Shown here one piece after another: positions 16,198 through 26,600 of a DNA stretch of 64,000 nt (position 1 is the stretch's first letter; the number at the start of each line of letters is the position of its first letter). The position numbers and the translations under genes are program-made. A model generated the notes under the pieces. It made no database searches. It had not been told where the DNA came from and was given only the letters and a program-made list of their open reading frames with translations. Source of the DNA: Lachnospiraceae bacterium (GTDB taxonomy: Bacteria > Bacillota > Clostridia > Lachnospirales > Lachnospiraceae); NCBI GenBank assembly GCA_024685315.1, contig JAIKVW010000016.1:62001-126000 (forward strand), read 5' to 3'.

Positions 16198-17130
16198 ATG
16201 GCAAAAAATGTAACTGTAGCAGGGGTATCCTATACCGATGTCCCTGCGGTCGAACTTCCGCTTACCGCTGGCGGCACGGCTGAGTTCTATGATCTGTCCG
16301 ATGCAGAGGGCGAAGTCGTATCGTCCGGGTCGCTCGTGTCTCAGGGGGTCTCGACTTACACGTCCAATGGCACATATGACACGACCACGATAAGCAGTGT
16401 CACGGTCAATGTCAGCGGAGGCGGTGGGAGCGACTATTGGTACGGCGTGGTCAACAATACGATATCCGAGGCGATTGATAGCGCTGGGAGCTTTACGAGT
16501 ATTGGGGATTATGCTTTCGCATATTGCTCAAGTCTCACAACAGCGAGTTTCCCGGCGGTGACAGGCATTGGGGGTTCTGCGTTCCTTAGCTGTACCCGCC
16601 TTACTACTGTGAGCTTCCCTGTGGTGACGAATATCGAGAATAATGCGTTCCAAAGCTGTACCCGCCTTACTACTGTGAGCTTCCCTATGGCGACAAGTAT
16701 CGGGAGTTTTGCGTTCCAAAGATGTACCAACCTTACGACAGCAAGCTTCCCTATGGCGACAAGTATCGGGGCCTCCGAGTTCGTAGGTTGTTATGCTCTA
16801 AGCACTGCAATTTTTTCCAAATCGATAGCGACCACAGGGAGTATATTCTCGTATGCTTTCCGAAGCTGCTATAACTTGCTCAGCTTATATCTGCTCGGGC
16901 GGTCGATGTATCAACTGCCTAATTATTCGACTCCGTTTGGGTCGACTCCAATCAGCAATTACACGACCTCAACAGGTGGTGTCTACGGGAGCATATTCGT
17001 TCCGGCAAGTCTTTATTCGACTTACCTTGCTTCTGCTAACTGGGCACGCTTCTCTGCTCGCTTCGTTTCGCTCACGGACGAAGAGGTGCAAAACGTACTG
17101 GACTATGGCGGTCACGACTTAACATCATAA
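16198..17130 (+). CDS. BspA-type leucine-rich repeat tail protein, candidate receptor-binding fibre
   Basis: The 310-residue protein starts with the same attachment-like region as the previous gene, then a Gly-rich linker (VSGGGGSDYW) and about five repeats of 23 residues with the BspA pattern (SIGDYAFAYCSSLTTASFP, residues 100-215). Family knowledge: BspA-type LRRs are surface adhesion domains in Treponema, Bacteroides and oral or gut bacteria. In a phage tail gene it is most simply a host-binding tip. Repeats are near-identical at DNA level (69 bp period), which could allow copy number change. After residue 230 the protein becomes a non-repeat C-terminal cap. Preceded by AAGGAGG. Confidence 0.75.
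   Translation: MAKNVTVAGVSYTDVPAVELPLTAGGTAEFYDLSDAEGEVVSSGSLVSQGVSTYTSNGTYDTTTISSVTVNVSGGGGSDYWYGVVNNTISEAIDSAGSFTSIGDYAFAYCSSLTTASFPAVTGIGGSAFLSCTRLTTVSFPVVTNIENNAFQSCTRLTTVSFPMATSIGSFAFQRCTNLTTASFPMATSIGASEFVGCYALSTAIFSKSIATTGSIFSYAFRSCYNLLSLYLLGRSMYQLPNYSTPFGSTPISNYTTSTGGVYGSIFVPASLYSTYLASANWARFSARFVSLTDEEVQNVLDYGGHDLTS
16540..16770 (+). repeat. 69-bp repeats encoding BspA-type leucine-rich repeats
   Basis: The unit around TGTACCCGCCTTACTACTGT recurs with a period of 69 bases (16590 and 16659), and TTCCCTATGGCGACAAGTAT occurs at 16681 and 16750. Adjacent units share long blocks of exact identity, so this is a recent duplication, not just ancient protein repeats. Confidence 0.8.
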
Positions 17131-17147
17131 GGAGGAGAGAGGCAAAA

Positions 17148-18122
17148 ATGAGGTTGCAAATTCTAATCCCGCATTATCGGGAGAGCGAGGAGGTTCTGAA
17201 GCCCTTGCTGGACAGCATCGCTATCCAGCAGAATGTCGATTTTAGCGAGGTCGGCGTTGTCATCTGTCACGATGGGGAGGAGGCTCGCGACCTTGACCTT
17301 GGCGATGGCTATCCGTTCCTGATCGAGCAGATTCGTCAGGAGCACAGGGGAGTCTCGGCGGCGAGGAACTCTTGCCTTGACCACGCTGTCGCTGACTATG
17401 TCATGTTCTGCGATGCGGACGATATGTTCTTCAATGCTTGCGGCATCTGGATTCTGTTCCGGGAGATGGCGAACGGCGGCTTCGACAGCCTCGTGTCGAA
17501 TTTTGTCGAGGAATCGCGTCTGCCGAACACAGGCGAAGTCGTGTATATCAATCACGAGATGGACTCGACCTTCGTGCATGGCAAGGTACACAGGCGGGAC
17601 TATCTCATCGAGAAGGGCATCCGCTGGGACGAACGTCTGACTATCCACGAGGACAGCTACTTCAACATCCAGTGCCAGAACCTGAGCACGAATGTGAAGT
17701 ACTGCCAGACTCCGTTCTACCTGTGGCGGTGGCGCGACGAGTCTGTCTGCCGCCATGACCCGAAGTACATCCTCAAGACCTATCGCAATATGCTGGACAG
17801 CAACGATGCGCTGATAGACCAGTTCCTTCGGCGCGGTGTCCGGGACAAGGCGATGTTCTTTACGGTGTTCATGATCTTCGACAGCTATTACACAATGAAC
17901 AAGCCGGAGTGGGTCAATCAGGACAATAAGGATTACCGGGACAGCACTGAGAAGCGGTTCGCGGCCTATTTCGCCAAGCACAAGCCGCTCTGGGATGCGG
18001 TCTCGTCAAATGACAAGATGGTCATCTCCAATCAGGTGCGGGCGCGTAACGTGATGGAAGGCATGCAGATGGAGGCGGTCACGATAGATGGCTGGCTCCA
18101 GCACATACAGGCGATGATTTGA
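17148..18122 (+). CDS. Phage-encoded family 2 glycosyltransferase
   Basis: The 324-residue protein has a GT-A fold: LQILIPHYRESEE at the N-terminus, an SAARN stretch near residue 70 and a metal-binding Asp-X-Asp (Asp89-Ala-Asp91) in FCDADDMFF. A later TIHEDSYF stretch has the acidic residues of the GT2 acceptor site. No membrane segment is present, so it should act in the cytosol on sugar nucleotides. It lies between a receptor-binding fibre gene and the endolysin, in a GGAGGAGAGAGG-led gene. Possible targets: its own tail proteins, host surface polymers (blocking superinfection) or DNA. The acceptor cannot be told from sequence. Confidence 0.85.
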   Translation: MRLQILIPHYRESEEVLKPLLDSIAIQQNVDFSEVGVVICHDGEEARDLDLGDGYPFLIEQIRQEHRGVSAARNSCLDHAVADYVMFCDADDMFFNACGIWILFREMANGGFDSLVSNFVEESRLPNTGEVVYINHEMDSTFVHGKVHRRDYLIEKGIRWDERLTIHEDSYFNIQCQNLSTNVKYCQTPFYLWRWRDESVCRHDPKYILKTYRNMLDSNDALIDQFLRRGVRDKAMFFTVFMIFDSYYTMNKPEWVNQDNKDYRDSTEKRFAAYFAKHKPLWDAVSSNDKMVISNQVRARNVMEGMQMEAVTIDGWLQHIQAMI

Positions 18123-18136
18123 AGGAGGGTTAGAGC

Positions 18137-18961
18137 ATGACAGAATCTGAGATCATCAAAAAGCTGCTCTCAACGGCAGAGGCCTACAAGGGAGCAGTGC
18201 AGGGAGACTCCCAGCACAAAGAACTCATCAACTACTGGAACAAGATGTCTGGCATTCCGGGCAAGGCCGGGTACACGACCGCGTGGTGTGCTATCTATGT
18301 CTCGGTGGTATTCGCAAAGGCTGGCCTCGGCAAGCTGATGGAGCCCGAATGGAACGTCGCTCAGATCAGGAACAACTATATCAAGCTGGGAAGATGGCAG
18401 GAGAACGAGAACATTGTGCCGGAACCGGGCTGGGTCGTTGTCTACAACTGGGACGATGGCACGAACTATGCGACCACAGACAACAAGGGCTCGGCAGACC
18501 ATGTCGGCATCGTCTATTCGGTGTCCTCGACCAAGAAGACATTCAACGTTATCGAGGGCAATTATGGCTCAAATCACGTCTGCGGGGTTCGCCGGATGAA
18601 TGTTAACGGACGATATCTCCGGGGCTTCTGCAAGCCGAATTTCGCGTCTCTGGCTACGTCTGGGGCAAGCACGTCCTCGGGCACGACCTATGACAAGAAC
18701 GGCATCGCCTATGCGCAGTCATATCTGAAGAGCCTTGCCGGGACGTACAAGGTCACAGCGAAGAACGGGCTGAATCTCCGCAATGCTCCGGGCACCGGGC
18801 AGTACAACGGGACACAGACTAAGATCTTGAAGGCGATGCCTTACCAGAGTTCTGTCACATGCTATGGCTATTATACAGTCGTGAGCGGGCTGAAGTGGCT
18901 ACTTGTCAAGTATGGCTCGCTGACAGGCTACTGCTCGTCGGGGTACCTTACAAAAAAGTGA
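18137..18961 (+). CDS. Phage endolysin: CHAP peptidase/amidase with SH3-like wall-binding domain
   Basis: The 274-residue protein has a CHAP catalytic domain: Cys51 in TTAWCAIYVS and His122 in SADHVGIVYSV are the usual nucleophile and base, and a polar residue follows in VIEGNYG. From about residue 205 a bacterial SH3-type domain (NGLNLRNAPGT, then WLLVKYGSLTGYC, SGYLTKK at the end) would bind the cell wall. There is no signal peptide, so it depends on the holin. It closes the phage gene series before the terminator at 19051. ATG 18137 follows GAAGGAGGG. Confidence 0.9.
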   Translation: MTESEIIKKLLSTAEAYKGAVQGDSQHKELINYWNKMSGIPGKAGYTTAWCAIYVSVVFAKAGLGKLMEPEWNVAQIRNNYIKLGRWQENENIVPEPGWVVVYNWDDGTNYATTDNKGSADHVGIVYSVSSTKKTFNVIEGNYGSNHVCGVRRMNVNGRYLRGFCKPNFASLATSGASTSSGTTYDKNGIAYAQSYLKSLAGTYKVTAKNGLNLRNAPGTGQYNGTQTKILKAMPYQSSVTCYGYYTVVSGLKWLLVKYGSLTGYCSSGYLTKK

Positions 18962-19050
18962 ACAAAAACGTGAACAATTAGTCAGCGGATATGGCGATTT
19001 CAAGTCATATCTGGCAAAATTCAGCCACATCAAAAACAGCGGAAATACAG

Positions 19051-19088
19051 AAGCGGCAAGACCTCGGGAGCTCTTGCCGCTTTGTTAT
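19051..19088 (+). terminator. Rho-independent terminator at the end of the prophage late module
   Basis: An 11-bp perfect stem (AAGCGGCAAGA at 19051-19061 with TCTTGCCGCTT at 19072-19082) with a 10-base loop is followed by TTTGTTATT. A run of A before the stem (AAAAA 19032-19036) could also let it stop minus-strand transcripts coming out of the tRNA gene. Confidence 0.85.
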
Positions 19089-19106
19089 TGATCAGGTGTA
19101 AATTAT

Positions 19107-19190
19107 GCAGTTGGCGGGACTTGAACCCGCACCCAGTTATCCCGGACTAGATCCTTAGTCTAGCGCGTATGCCAATTCCGCCACAACTGC
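19107..19190 (-). tRNA. tRNA-Leu (anticodon AAG)
   Basis: Read on the minus strand from 19190, an 84-base tRNA folds with a 7-bp acceptor stem (GCAGTTG with CAACTGC), D-arm, anticodon stem CTAGA/TCTAG with loop CTAAGGA (anticodon AAG), a long variable arm typical of Leu, and T arm GCGGG-TTCAAGT-CCCGC. CCA is not encoded. The 3' end (19107) faces the prophage, which is the arrangement when an integrase uses a tRNA 3' end as attB and rebuilds the gene. Confidence 0.93.
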
Positions 19191-19222
19191 ATGCTGCCTG
19201 ACCTTTCGACCCGACGCGTTAT

Positions 19223-19251
19223 ATATTAGCACTAGAAAAATCAGTTGTCAA
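19223..19251 (-). promoter_or_regulatory. Promoter of tRNA-Leu
   Basis: On the minus strand TTGACA (19251-19246) and TAATAT (19228-19223) are 17 bases apart, upstream of the tRNA start at 19190. An imperfect palindrome (AAAATCAGTTG at 19236 and its partner to 19260) overlaps the -35. Confidence 0.75.
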
Positions 19252-19290
19252 CTTGATTTTTCAAGAAAAAAGGAAAATGTAAGCGAATCA

Positions 19291-19318
19291 TGAACACCGG
19301 CTCAATATGTGATATACT
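19291..19318 (+). promoter_or_regulatory. Possible promoter for the NusG_II and Gx transporter genes
   Basis: TGAACA at 19291-19296 and TATACT at 19313-19318 with 16 bases between. The -10 is good, the -35 is weak. It lies about 55 bases before the TTG start of the NusG_II gene. Confidence 0.4.
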
Positions 19319-19373
19319 ATATAAGTTATGTATGAACGGATAAAGATTTCTGCAGCGGGAGGGAGCCGGACGG

Positions 19374-19739
19374 TTGAAGAAGAAAGATTTTATACTGATA
19401 GCTGTCATCCTGGCGCTCGCGCTGGCCGGATTGTTTTTTATCAGGACCCGTAAGCACGAAGAAGGCAGATACGCGGTCGTATATATTGACGGAGAGGAGT
19501 TCGGGAAGTACGACCTCGAGGTCCCTCAGGAGATCGTTATAGAGACTGACCGCGGCTACAATAAGATCGTGATCGAAAATGGCGCAGTCAGGATGGAAGA
19601 GGCCGACTGTCCGGACCTAATCTGCGTTCACCATAAAAGCATAAGCTATGACAAGGAAAGCATTATCTGCCTTCCGCACAGACTTGTGGTCGAAGTGACC
19701 GGAGGAGAAGAGTCCGGGATAGACGCGGTGACATACTGA
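19374..19739 (+). CDS. NusG domain II-containing membrane-anchored protein
   Basis: The 121-residue protein has a membrane anchor (residues 6-22) and a single extracytoplasmic NusG_II-type beta domain (YAVVYIDGEEFGKYDL; then IENGAVRMEEADCPDLICV), with the Cys pair of the DCPDxxC type common in this family. The function of this family is not established; in Firmicutes it often sits beside a Gx transporter and ApbE/Rnf-related genes. The start is TTG 19374, the first codon after a GGGAGGGAGCC ribosome site; no ATG with a ribosome site is available. Confidence 0.85.
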   Translation: MKKKDFILIAVILALALAGLFFIRTRKHEEGRYAVVYIDGEEFGKYDLEVPQEIVIETDRGYNKIVIENGAVRMEEADCPDLICVHHKSISYDKESIICLPHRLVVEVTGGEESGIDAVTY

Positions 19740-19776
19740 TCTCTGTGGAGCCAGGATAAGCTTCAGAAAAGTATTT

Positions 19777-20277
19777 ATGACTAGGAAAATTACAATTACG
19801 GCTCTCTTCGTTGCTCTTGCGATGGTCCTGAGCTATGTAGAGGCTCTGATACCCTTTAATTTCGGTATTCCGGGGGTGAAGCTCGGACTCGCGAACCTTG
19901 TGGTCGTGACCGCCCTCTATGTGCTTGACGCGAAGACAGCATTTGCGGTATCGGTGATCCGGATAATCCTGATCTCGGTTACCTTCGGAAATATTGCCGC
20001 GCTCGTGTACAGTCTCGCGGGAGGGATCCTTAGCTATTTTGTGATGCTGGCGATTTCCCGGATAAAGGGCTTCAGCCCTGTAGGAGTGAGCGTCGCAGGA
20101 GGAGTTTCGCATAATCTCGGGCAGCTGATCGCCGCGATGCTGGTGATAGAGAGCCTTAGCCTGTCGTATTATCTGCCGGTGCTTATGATCGCCGGGGTCA
20201 TTACGGGGCTCCTGATAGGGCTTGTTGCAAAGCCCGTGATCGCCGCAATGAGCGAATACATGGGCAGGGAAAAATAA
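19777..20277 (+). CDS. Gx transporter family protein (annotated as heptaprenyl diphosphate synthase component I)
   Basis: The 166-residue membrane protein has about five hydrophobic helices and the GVKLGLANLVVV segment near residue 33, a hallmark of the Hpre_diP_synt_I/Gx family. Members resemble the substrate-binding subunits of ECF transporters, so a small-molecule uptake role is likely; the enzyme name is historical. It follows the NusG_II gene by 37 bases and probably shares its transcript. Confidence 0.82.
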   Translation: MTRKITITALFVALAMVLSYVEALIPFNFGIPGVKLGLANLVVVTALYVLDAKTAFAVSVIRIILISVTFGNIAALVYSLAGGILSYFVMLAISRIKGFSPVGVSVAGGVSHNLGQLIAAMLVIESLSLSYYLPVLMIAGVITGLLIGLVAKPVIAAMSEYMGREK

Positions 20278-20338
20278 TAGGCAGCTGACAGGCCCGCTAT
20301 TTTAGTAAGAAACATCATTAATGAGAGGTATATAAATC

Positions 20339-21799
20339 ATGGAAAACAAGATCAGGACAAGATTTGCTCCGAGCCCTACAGGGAAAATGCATGTCGGGAA
20401 TCTCCGGACAGCGCTGTACGCTTATCTGATAGCCAGGCATGCCGGCGGAGACTTTATCCTGCGTATAGAAGACACCGACCAGGAAAGGGAAATGGAAGGC
20501 GCTGTAGACATTATTTACAGGACCATGGAACAGACCGGTCTCGATTATGACGAGGGACCCGACAAGGACGGCGGAGTTGGCCCTTATATCCAGAGCGAGC
20601 GCCAGGCGAAAGGGATCTACCTTGAATACGCGAAGAAGCTTGTCGAGAAAGGCGAGGCATATTACTGCTTCTGCGGAGAGGAGAGGCTTAAAGGGCTTCA
20701 CGTCAACGTGGGCGGCAAGGAAATATTCCACTACGACAAGCACTGCCTGCATCTCAGTAAGGAAGAGATCGAGGCTAAGCTTGCAGCGGGAGAGCCTTAC
20801 GTAATAAGGCAGAATAACCCCGTTGAGGGCGAGACCACATTCCACGACGAGATCTACGGGGACATAACCGTTCCGAACATAGAGCTTGACGATATGGTGC
20901 TCATTAAGTCAGACGGCTTCCCTACCTACAACTTCGCAAATGTTGTTGATGACCATCTGATGGGGATCACACACGTTGTGCGCGGCCAGGAATATCTCTC
21001 TTCCGCGCCGAAATACAACCGCCTTTACGATGCTTTCGGCTGGGACATCCCGGTATATGTGCACTGCCCGCCGATCACCAATGAAGAGCATAAGAAGCTC
21101 AGCAAGAGGAGCGGACACGCCTCATTCGAGGACATTATCGACCAGGGCTTCCTTAAAGAAGCAGTGGTGAATTACGTTGCGCTTCTGGGATGGAGCCCGA
21201 AGGGGACCGAAGAGATATTCTCCCTTCAGGATCTCGTGAAGGAATTTGATTACAGGAATATCGGCAAGGCACCCGCAGTATTTGACATCAAGAAGCTTCG
21301 CTGGATGAACGGCGAATATATCAAGAAGATGGATCCGGAGGAATTCCGTCAGGCGGCAGTTCCTTACCTTCAGAAGTTTATCCCTGAAGGAGCTGATCTG
21401 GACCTCCTCGCCTCGATGCTGCAGAGCCGTATCGAGATCTTCCCGGACATGGAAGAGCAGGCTGACTTTATCGTAAAAGTGCCGGATTATCCGCTGGATC
21501 TTTACGTGAATAAGAAGAACAAGGTCGATCTGGACTCCTCCCTGGAGATCCTGAACGCGGTACTTGCGGTCCTTGAAGAGCAGGCAGAGTTTAAGAACGA
21601 TCCTCTTTTTGCGGCTTTGAAGGCTTTTGCCGAGGAAAAAGGCTGGAAAGTCGGGAAACTTATGTGGCCCGTCAGAGTCGCTCTTTCCGGGAAAGCAGCG
21701 ACTCCGGGAGGAGCGACCGAGCTTATGCAGGTCCTTGGTAAAGATGAGTCTCTTGCCAGGATCCGCACCGCTATAGAAAGGCTTTCAAATGGAGTTTAA
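20339..21799 (+). CDS. gltX: Glutamate-tRNA ligase
   Basis: The 486-residue class Ic synthetase charges tRNA-Glu with glutamate. The HIGH-like motif is at MHVGN (about residue 18-22, after RFAPSPTG) and the KMSKS-like motif is KLSKR at 253-257. The C-terminal helical anticodon-binding part is complete (ending near [13 protein letters not shown]). It overlaps the downstream helicase by 11 bases, so both are coupled, an order not usual for gltX. Start ATG 20339 has GAGAGG upstream. Confidence 0.96.
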   Translation: MENKIRTRFAPSPTGKMHVGNLRTALYAYLIARHAGGDFILRIEDTDQEREMEGAVDIIYRTMEQTGLDYDEGPDKDGGVGPYIQSERQAKGIYLEYAKKLVEKGEAYYCFCGEERLKGLHVNVGGKEIFHYDKHCLHLSKEEIEAKLAAGEPYVIRQNNPVEGETTFHDEIYGDITVPNIELDDMVLIKSDGFPTYNFANVVDDHLMGITHVVRGQEYLSSAPKYNRLYDAFGWDIPVYVHCPPITNEEHKKLSKRSGHASFEDIIDQGFLKEAVVNYVALLGWSPKGTEEIFSLQDLVKEFDYRNIGKAPAVFDIKKLRWMNGEYIKKMDPEEFRQAAVPYLQKFIPEGADLDLLASMLQSRIEIFPDMEEQADFIVKVPDYPLDLYVNKKNKVDLDSSLEILNAVLAVLEEQAEFKNDPLFAALKAFAEEKGWKVGKLMWPVRVALSGKAATPGGATELMQVLGKDESLARIRTAIERLSNGV

Positions 21800-23615
21800 T
21801 GAAGCCCAGAAGACTGCGATATCGCATCTGGCCGGGCCGATGATGGTGATTGCCGGGCCGGGTTCCGGAAAGACCGCCGTCATAACCGAGCGCCTGCTCA
21901 TGCTTACAGGCGAAAAAGGGATAGATCCTTCCCACATACTTGTCGTAACATTTACAAGGGCTGCCGCAGATGAAATGCGGCAGCGCTTTTATAAGGAGGC
22001 AGGAAGGAAGCTCCCTGTAAGCTTCGGGACCTTTCACTCAGTTTTCTTTAACATACTTAAATACGCATATAATTACACCTCAGGAAATATCGTCAGCGCG
22101 GAGGAGAAATTCTCGATGATCCGCGGGATCATTGAAGACAGCGGCGCGGAATATGACAGCATAGGGGACTTCTCGGCAGAGATCCTCGCAGAGATCGGCA
22201 AAGTCAAGAGCTCGATGATAGATGTGAGGAATTATTATTCATCGTCCTGCGCCGATGAAAAGTTCAAATACATCTACAATGCCTACAACAAAGCTCTTGC
22301 TGACAACCGGAAGCTTGATTTTGAGGATATGATCTCCGATACCTATGAACTCCTGAGCCAGCGTCACGACATACTTGCAGCATGGCAGAAAAAGTTCACT
22401 TATATTGAGGTAGACGAATTCCAGGACATCAGTCCCCTGCAGTACCGGATCCTGAAGATGCTGGCAGAGCCCGAGAACAATCTCTTTATCGTAGGGGACG
22501 ATGACCAGTCCATCTATGCGTTCAGGGGAGCAAGCCCCGAGATGATGAGGATCTTTGGGAAGGATTTTTCTGACGCTGCCAGAGTGACCCTGGGGGCTAA
22601 TTACCGCTGCAGCGCGAGGATCAGCCGGCTTTCCGCGAAGCTTATTTCACTTAACACGCACAGATTTGACAAGAAACTCACCAGCTGCGCGAAGGAAGGC
22701 CCGCCGGTCGATATCAGGGAGTTTGCCTCGCCGAAGGAAGAGAATGCGAAGATAGTAAGCGAAATCAGGGAGCTTCATGCCGAAGGTCTCTCTTACAGCG
22801 AGATAGCGGTGATCTACAGGACGAATACTCTTTCAAGGCTCCTGGTAGAGAACCTTATGAACTATAACATTCCTTTCCTCATAAAAGATGAGCTTCCTAA
22901 TATCTTTAACCACTGGATCGCCCGTGACCTTATTGCTTATATGGACATAGCTGCCGGGAGCAGGGCAAGGAGCGATTATCTCAGGATAATCAACAGGCCG
23001 AACAGGTATGTCAGCAGGCAGGCTTTTTCCGGGCGTGAGACCAGCGTCGCTGAGCTGATCATGCGCTGCGGGGGAAAGAGCTGGATACAGGAAAGGCTCA
23101 GTAAACTGGAATACGACCTTACAATGATAAAAGGTATGGACCCTTATGCCGCGATATCCTATATCAGCCACGCGGTCGGATATGAGGATTATCTGATCAG
23201 CTACGCCGCCGAAAAAAGACTCGACGCGGATGAGCTCCTCGGAGTTGTGGAGGAACTTAAAGAAAGCGCGAAGCCCTACAAGAATCTGGCCGGGTGGAAG
23301 AAACATATCGAAGATTACGGCAGGGAGCTCCTGGAGAAAAGGGAGTCGCTTAAGAAAAGCGGTGACGAAGCGGTCACGGTCTGCACCATGCACCATGCAA
23401 AGGGACTTGAGTTTGACACAGTCTTTATCGCAGATGCAAATGAGAGGATAACTCCTCACAGGAAAGCGCTTCTGGACGACGATATCGAGGAGGAGCGAAG
23501 GATGTTCTACGTGGCCATGACACGCTCCCGCAGCGGCCTCCATATCTATTATCTGAAAGAGAGATACGGCCGGGAGATGGAGCGCTCAAGGTTCATAGAT
23601 GAGATAATGAGATAA
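21789..23615 (+). CDS. UvrD/PcrA-like superfamily 1 DNA helicase
   Basis: The 608-residue protein has helicase motifs in order: Walker A GPGSGKT (23-29), Ia [39 protein letters not shown] with ATNTL-like and [10 protein letters not shown], and VI VAMTRSR. PcrA/UvrD is about 730 residues; this one lacks most of the C-terminal extension, as in short Clostridia UvrD paralogs. It would unwind DNA 3' to 5' in repair or plasmid/phage replication control. The start ATG 21789 lies inside gltX. Confidence 0.9.
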   Translation: MEFNEAQKTAISHLAGPMMVIAGPGSGKTAVITERLLMLTGEKGIDPSHILVVTFTRAAADEMRQRFYKEAGRKLPVSFGTFHSVFFNILKYAYNYTSGNIVSAEEKFSMIRGIIEDSGAEYDSIGDFSAEILAEIGKVKSSMIDVRNYYSSSCADEKFKYIYNAYNKALADNRKLDFEDMISDTYELLSQRHDILAAWQKKFTYIEVDEFQDISPLQYRILKMLAEPENNLFIVGDDDQSIYAFRGASPEMMRIFGKDFSDAARVTLGANYRCSARISRLSAKLISLNTHRFDKKLTSCAKEGPPVDIREFASPKEENAKIVSEIRELHAEGLSYSEIAVIYRTNTLSRLLVENLMNYNIPFLIKDELPNIFNHWIARDLIAYMDIAAGSRARSDYLRIINRPNRYVSRQAFSGRETSVAELIMRCGGKSWIQERLSKLEYDLTMIKGMDPYAAISYISHAVGYEDYLISYAAEKRLDADELLGVVEELKESAKPYKNLAGWKKHIEDYGRELLEKRESLKKSGDEAVTVCTMHHAKGLEFDTVFIADANERITPHRKALLDDDIEEERRMFYVAMTRSRSGLHIYYLKERYGREMERSRFIDEIMR

Positions 23616-23631
23616 TCAAGAGTAAATGCAT

Positions 23632-23668
23632 AAGGGCTGCCCTTCTGGGGGCAGCCCTTGATTTGTTT
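23632..23668. terminator. Bidirectional terminator between converging helicase and purL genes
   Basis: An 11-bp stem (23632-23642 with 23649-23659; AAGGGCTGCCC and GGGCAGCCCTT) with a 6-base loop is flanked by A/T-rich tracts on both sides. It lies in the 51-base gap between the stops of the two genes. Confidence 0.8.
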
Positions 23669-26600
23669 AGCTGAAGTATTTTACTCCGGATTCGAAGATC
23701 TTCTGATCTTTTTCTCCGACGATGTTCAGGGAGACTCCGTCGCCGCGGCGCTCCGAATGGCCCATCTTTCCGAGGATCCTGCCGTCGGGGCTCGTGATGC
23801 CCTCTATTGCGGCGTAGGAACCGTTCGGGTTAAAGTCCTCATCCATTGTCGGATCACCGTTCAGGTCGACATACTGAGTTGCCACGCAGCCAGTCTCGAA
23901 GAGCTTCCTTATCTGCTCCTCCCCGGCCACGAACCTGCCTTCACCGTGGGATATCGGAATGGAATAGACACCGCCGTTCTCCGCAAGCGCAAGCCAGGGT
24001 GATTTGTTGGATACGACCTTGGTATAAGCCACTTTGGAGATATGTCTTCCGATATGGTTGGTGGTAAGGGTAGGAGAGTCAGCCGCCTGCGGCCTGATCT
24101 CGCCGTAAGGCACGAGCCCCAGCTTTATCAGAACCTGGAAACCGTTGCAGATGCCGAGTACAAGGCCATCGCGCTCATTGATCAGCTTCATGACGGCTTC
24201 CTTCAGCCTTTCATTCCTGAATGCAGCCGCAATGAATTTTCCGGAACCGTCAGGCTCGTCGCCGGCAGAGAAGCCGCCGGGGAACATGAGGATCTGAGAG
24301 TCGGAGAGCGCTTTAATAAATGCGTCAGTAGACTCAGAGATCGCGGAGCTTGTGAGGTTCCTGAATACCATGGTCTCGGCCCTTGCGCCGGCTCTCACAA
24401 ATGCCTTTGCGGTATCGTATTCGCAGTTGGTTCCGGCGAATACCGGGATAAATACCTTCGGCGCGCCGATTTTGTGAGTGCATACTGCGATGCTTCCTTT
24501 AGTATATACAGGGAAGGAAACTTCCTGAGGTTCAACACCTGATCTTGTAGGATAAACGCTTTCAAGGGTCCCGGTCCATGCGGAGAGCGCTTCTTCAATA
24601 TCTATTTCCGTGCTGCCGTATCTGAATGTCCCGTCGTCCGTTACTTCACCGATGATCGAGAAGCAGTCTGTGAAATCGCCGGTGCTGTCGGCGAGCATCT
24701 CGACCTGCCAGAGATCATTGTCGGAAATCTCGGCGATGATGTCTCCGTAGAGCGAGTCGGAGAAGAAGTCCGCGCTGTCAACCTTGTCGTAAACCTTGAA
24801 ACCGAGCTTATTTCCGAATGCCATTTTGGAGAGGGCAGCGGCTATGCCGCCTTTTCCGAGGGTGTAGGCGGAAACTATCACGTGCTCGCCGGTGAGTTTA
24901 TGGATAACGCTGTAAAGAGCTTTTGCATTCTCATAATCAGGCATTCCGAATTCGTCGTGCTTCATTCTGAAACGTACGATCACATTTCTAGCTTCCTTAA
25001 GTTCGGGAGTCACCACCTCGTTCTTGTCTCCGACAGCGACCGCGAAGGATACAAGGGTCGGGGGCACATGGATCTCATTGAAGGACCCGGACATGGAATC
25101 CTTGCCGCCGATGGAAGCAAGCCCGAGGCCTTTCTGAGCGGCATAGGAGCCGAGCAGAGCCTGGAAGGGATCGCCCCAGCCTGCGGGGTCCTCGGTCATC
25201 CTCTTAAAATACTCCTGGAAGGTGAAGTGAATCCTGCTGTAGTCGCCGCCGGCAGCAGTGATCTTTGCGACAGAATCAATTACTGCGTAAGCTGCGCCGT
25301 GGTAGGGGCTCCAGCTTGAAAGGTAAGGATCGAATCCGTATGACATATAGGTGACCGTATCGGTCTCGCCGTTAAGGACGGGTACCTTTGCAGCCATTGC
25401 CAGAGCAGGCGTAAGCTGGTACTTTCCGCCGAAGGGCATAAGAACGCTGGAGGCCCCGATGCTGGAGTCGAACATCTCGACAAGACCCTTCTGCGAACAT
25501 ACGTTAAGATCCTTAAGGGTCTCAAGCCACTTAGTCTTTACGCCGTATTTTACGGGCTTGTTCTCAAGGTAACTGTTTTCATTTGATGCGGAGATGACCT
25601 TGACGTCAGTTTCCTGGTGGGCTCCGTTCGTGTCAAGGAAAGCTCTGGAAATATTAACGATCTCTTTGCCGCGCCAGGTCATTACAAGGCGCGGAGACTC
25701 GGTCACGGTCGCGACTATAGTGGCTTCAAGGTTTTCTTCATCGGCATAGCGCATGAATTCTTCGGCGTCTTCAGGAGCAACTACGACCGCCATTCTTTCC
25801 TGTGATTCGGAGATCGCGAGTTCGGTGCCGTCAAGTCCGGCATATTTCTTCGGGACCTTGTCGAGGTCGATCATGAGACCGTCCGCAAGCTCGCCAATCG
25901 CTACGGAAACTCCGCCAGCGCCGAAATCGTTGCACTTGCGGATGAGGGAGCTTGCCTCAGGCCTTCTGAAAAGCCTCTGAAGCTTTCTCTCAGTGGGAGG
26001 GTTGCCCTTCTGGACCTCAGCGCCGCAGGTCTCTATGGATTCTGTATTATGTGCCTTGGAGGAACCGGTAGCACCGCCGCAGCCGTCGCGTCCGGTGCGC
26101 CCGCCGAGGAGGATGATTATATCGCCGGGATCGGAAGTAAGCCTGACAACGTTTTTTCTCGGAGCGGCAGCAATTACCGCGCCGATCTCCATTCTCTTGG
26201 CGACGTAATCCGGATGATAGATCTCGCTGACATGACCGGTAGCCAGACCGATCTGGTTGCCATAGGAACTGTATCCGTGAGCGGCCTCAGTGACAAGCTT
26301 ACGCTGAGGGAGCTTCCCGGAAAGGGTCTTGTCCAGCGGAAGGGTAGGGTCTGCGGCTCCCGTAACGCGCATTGCCTGGTATACATAAGTCCTTCCGGAA
26401 AGAGGGTCGCGGATAGCGCCGCCGAGACAGGTGGCAGCGCCGCCGAAAGGCTCGATCTCGGTAGGATGGTTGTGGGTCTCGTTCTTAAAATTGATAAGCC
26501 ATTCTTCTTTCTGGCCGTTTACGTCTACAGGTACAATGATGCTGCAGGCGTTGATCTCATCGGTCTCTTCCTGATCGGTCAGGAGGCCGTCTCTTTTAAG

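Noticed and set aside
15511..17130. Diversity-generating retroelement acting on the fibre genes
   Set aside because: No reverse transcriptase or template repeat lies nearby. The only RT remnant is in the intron at 41519, far away.
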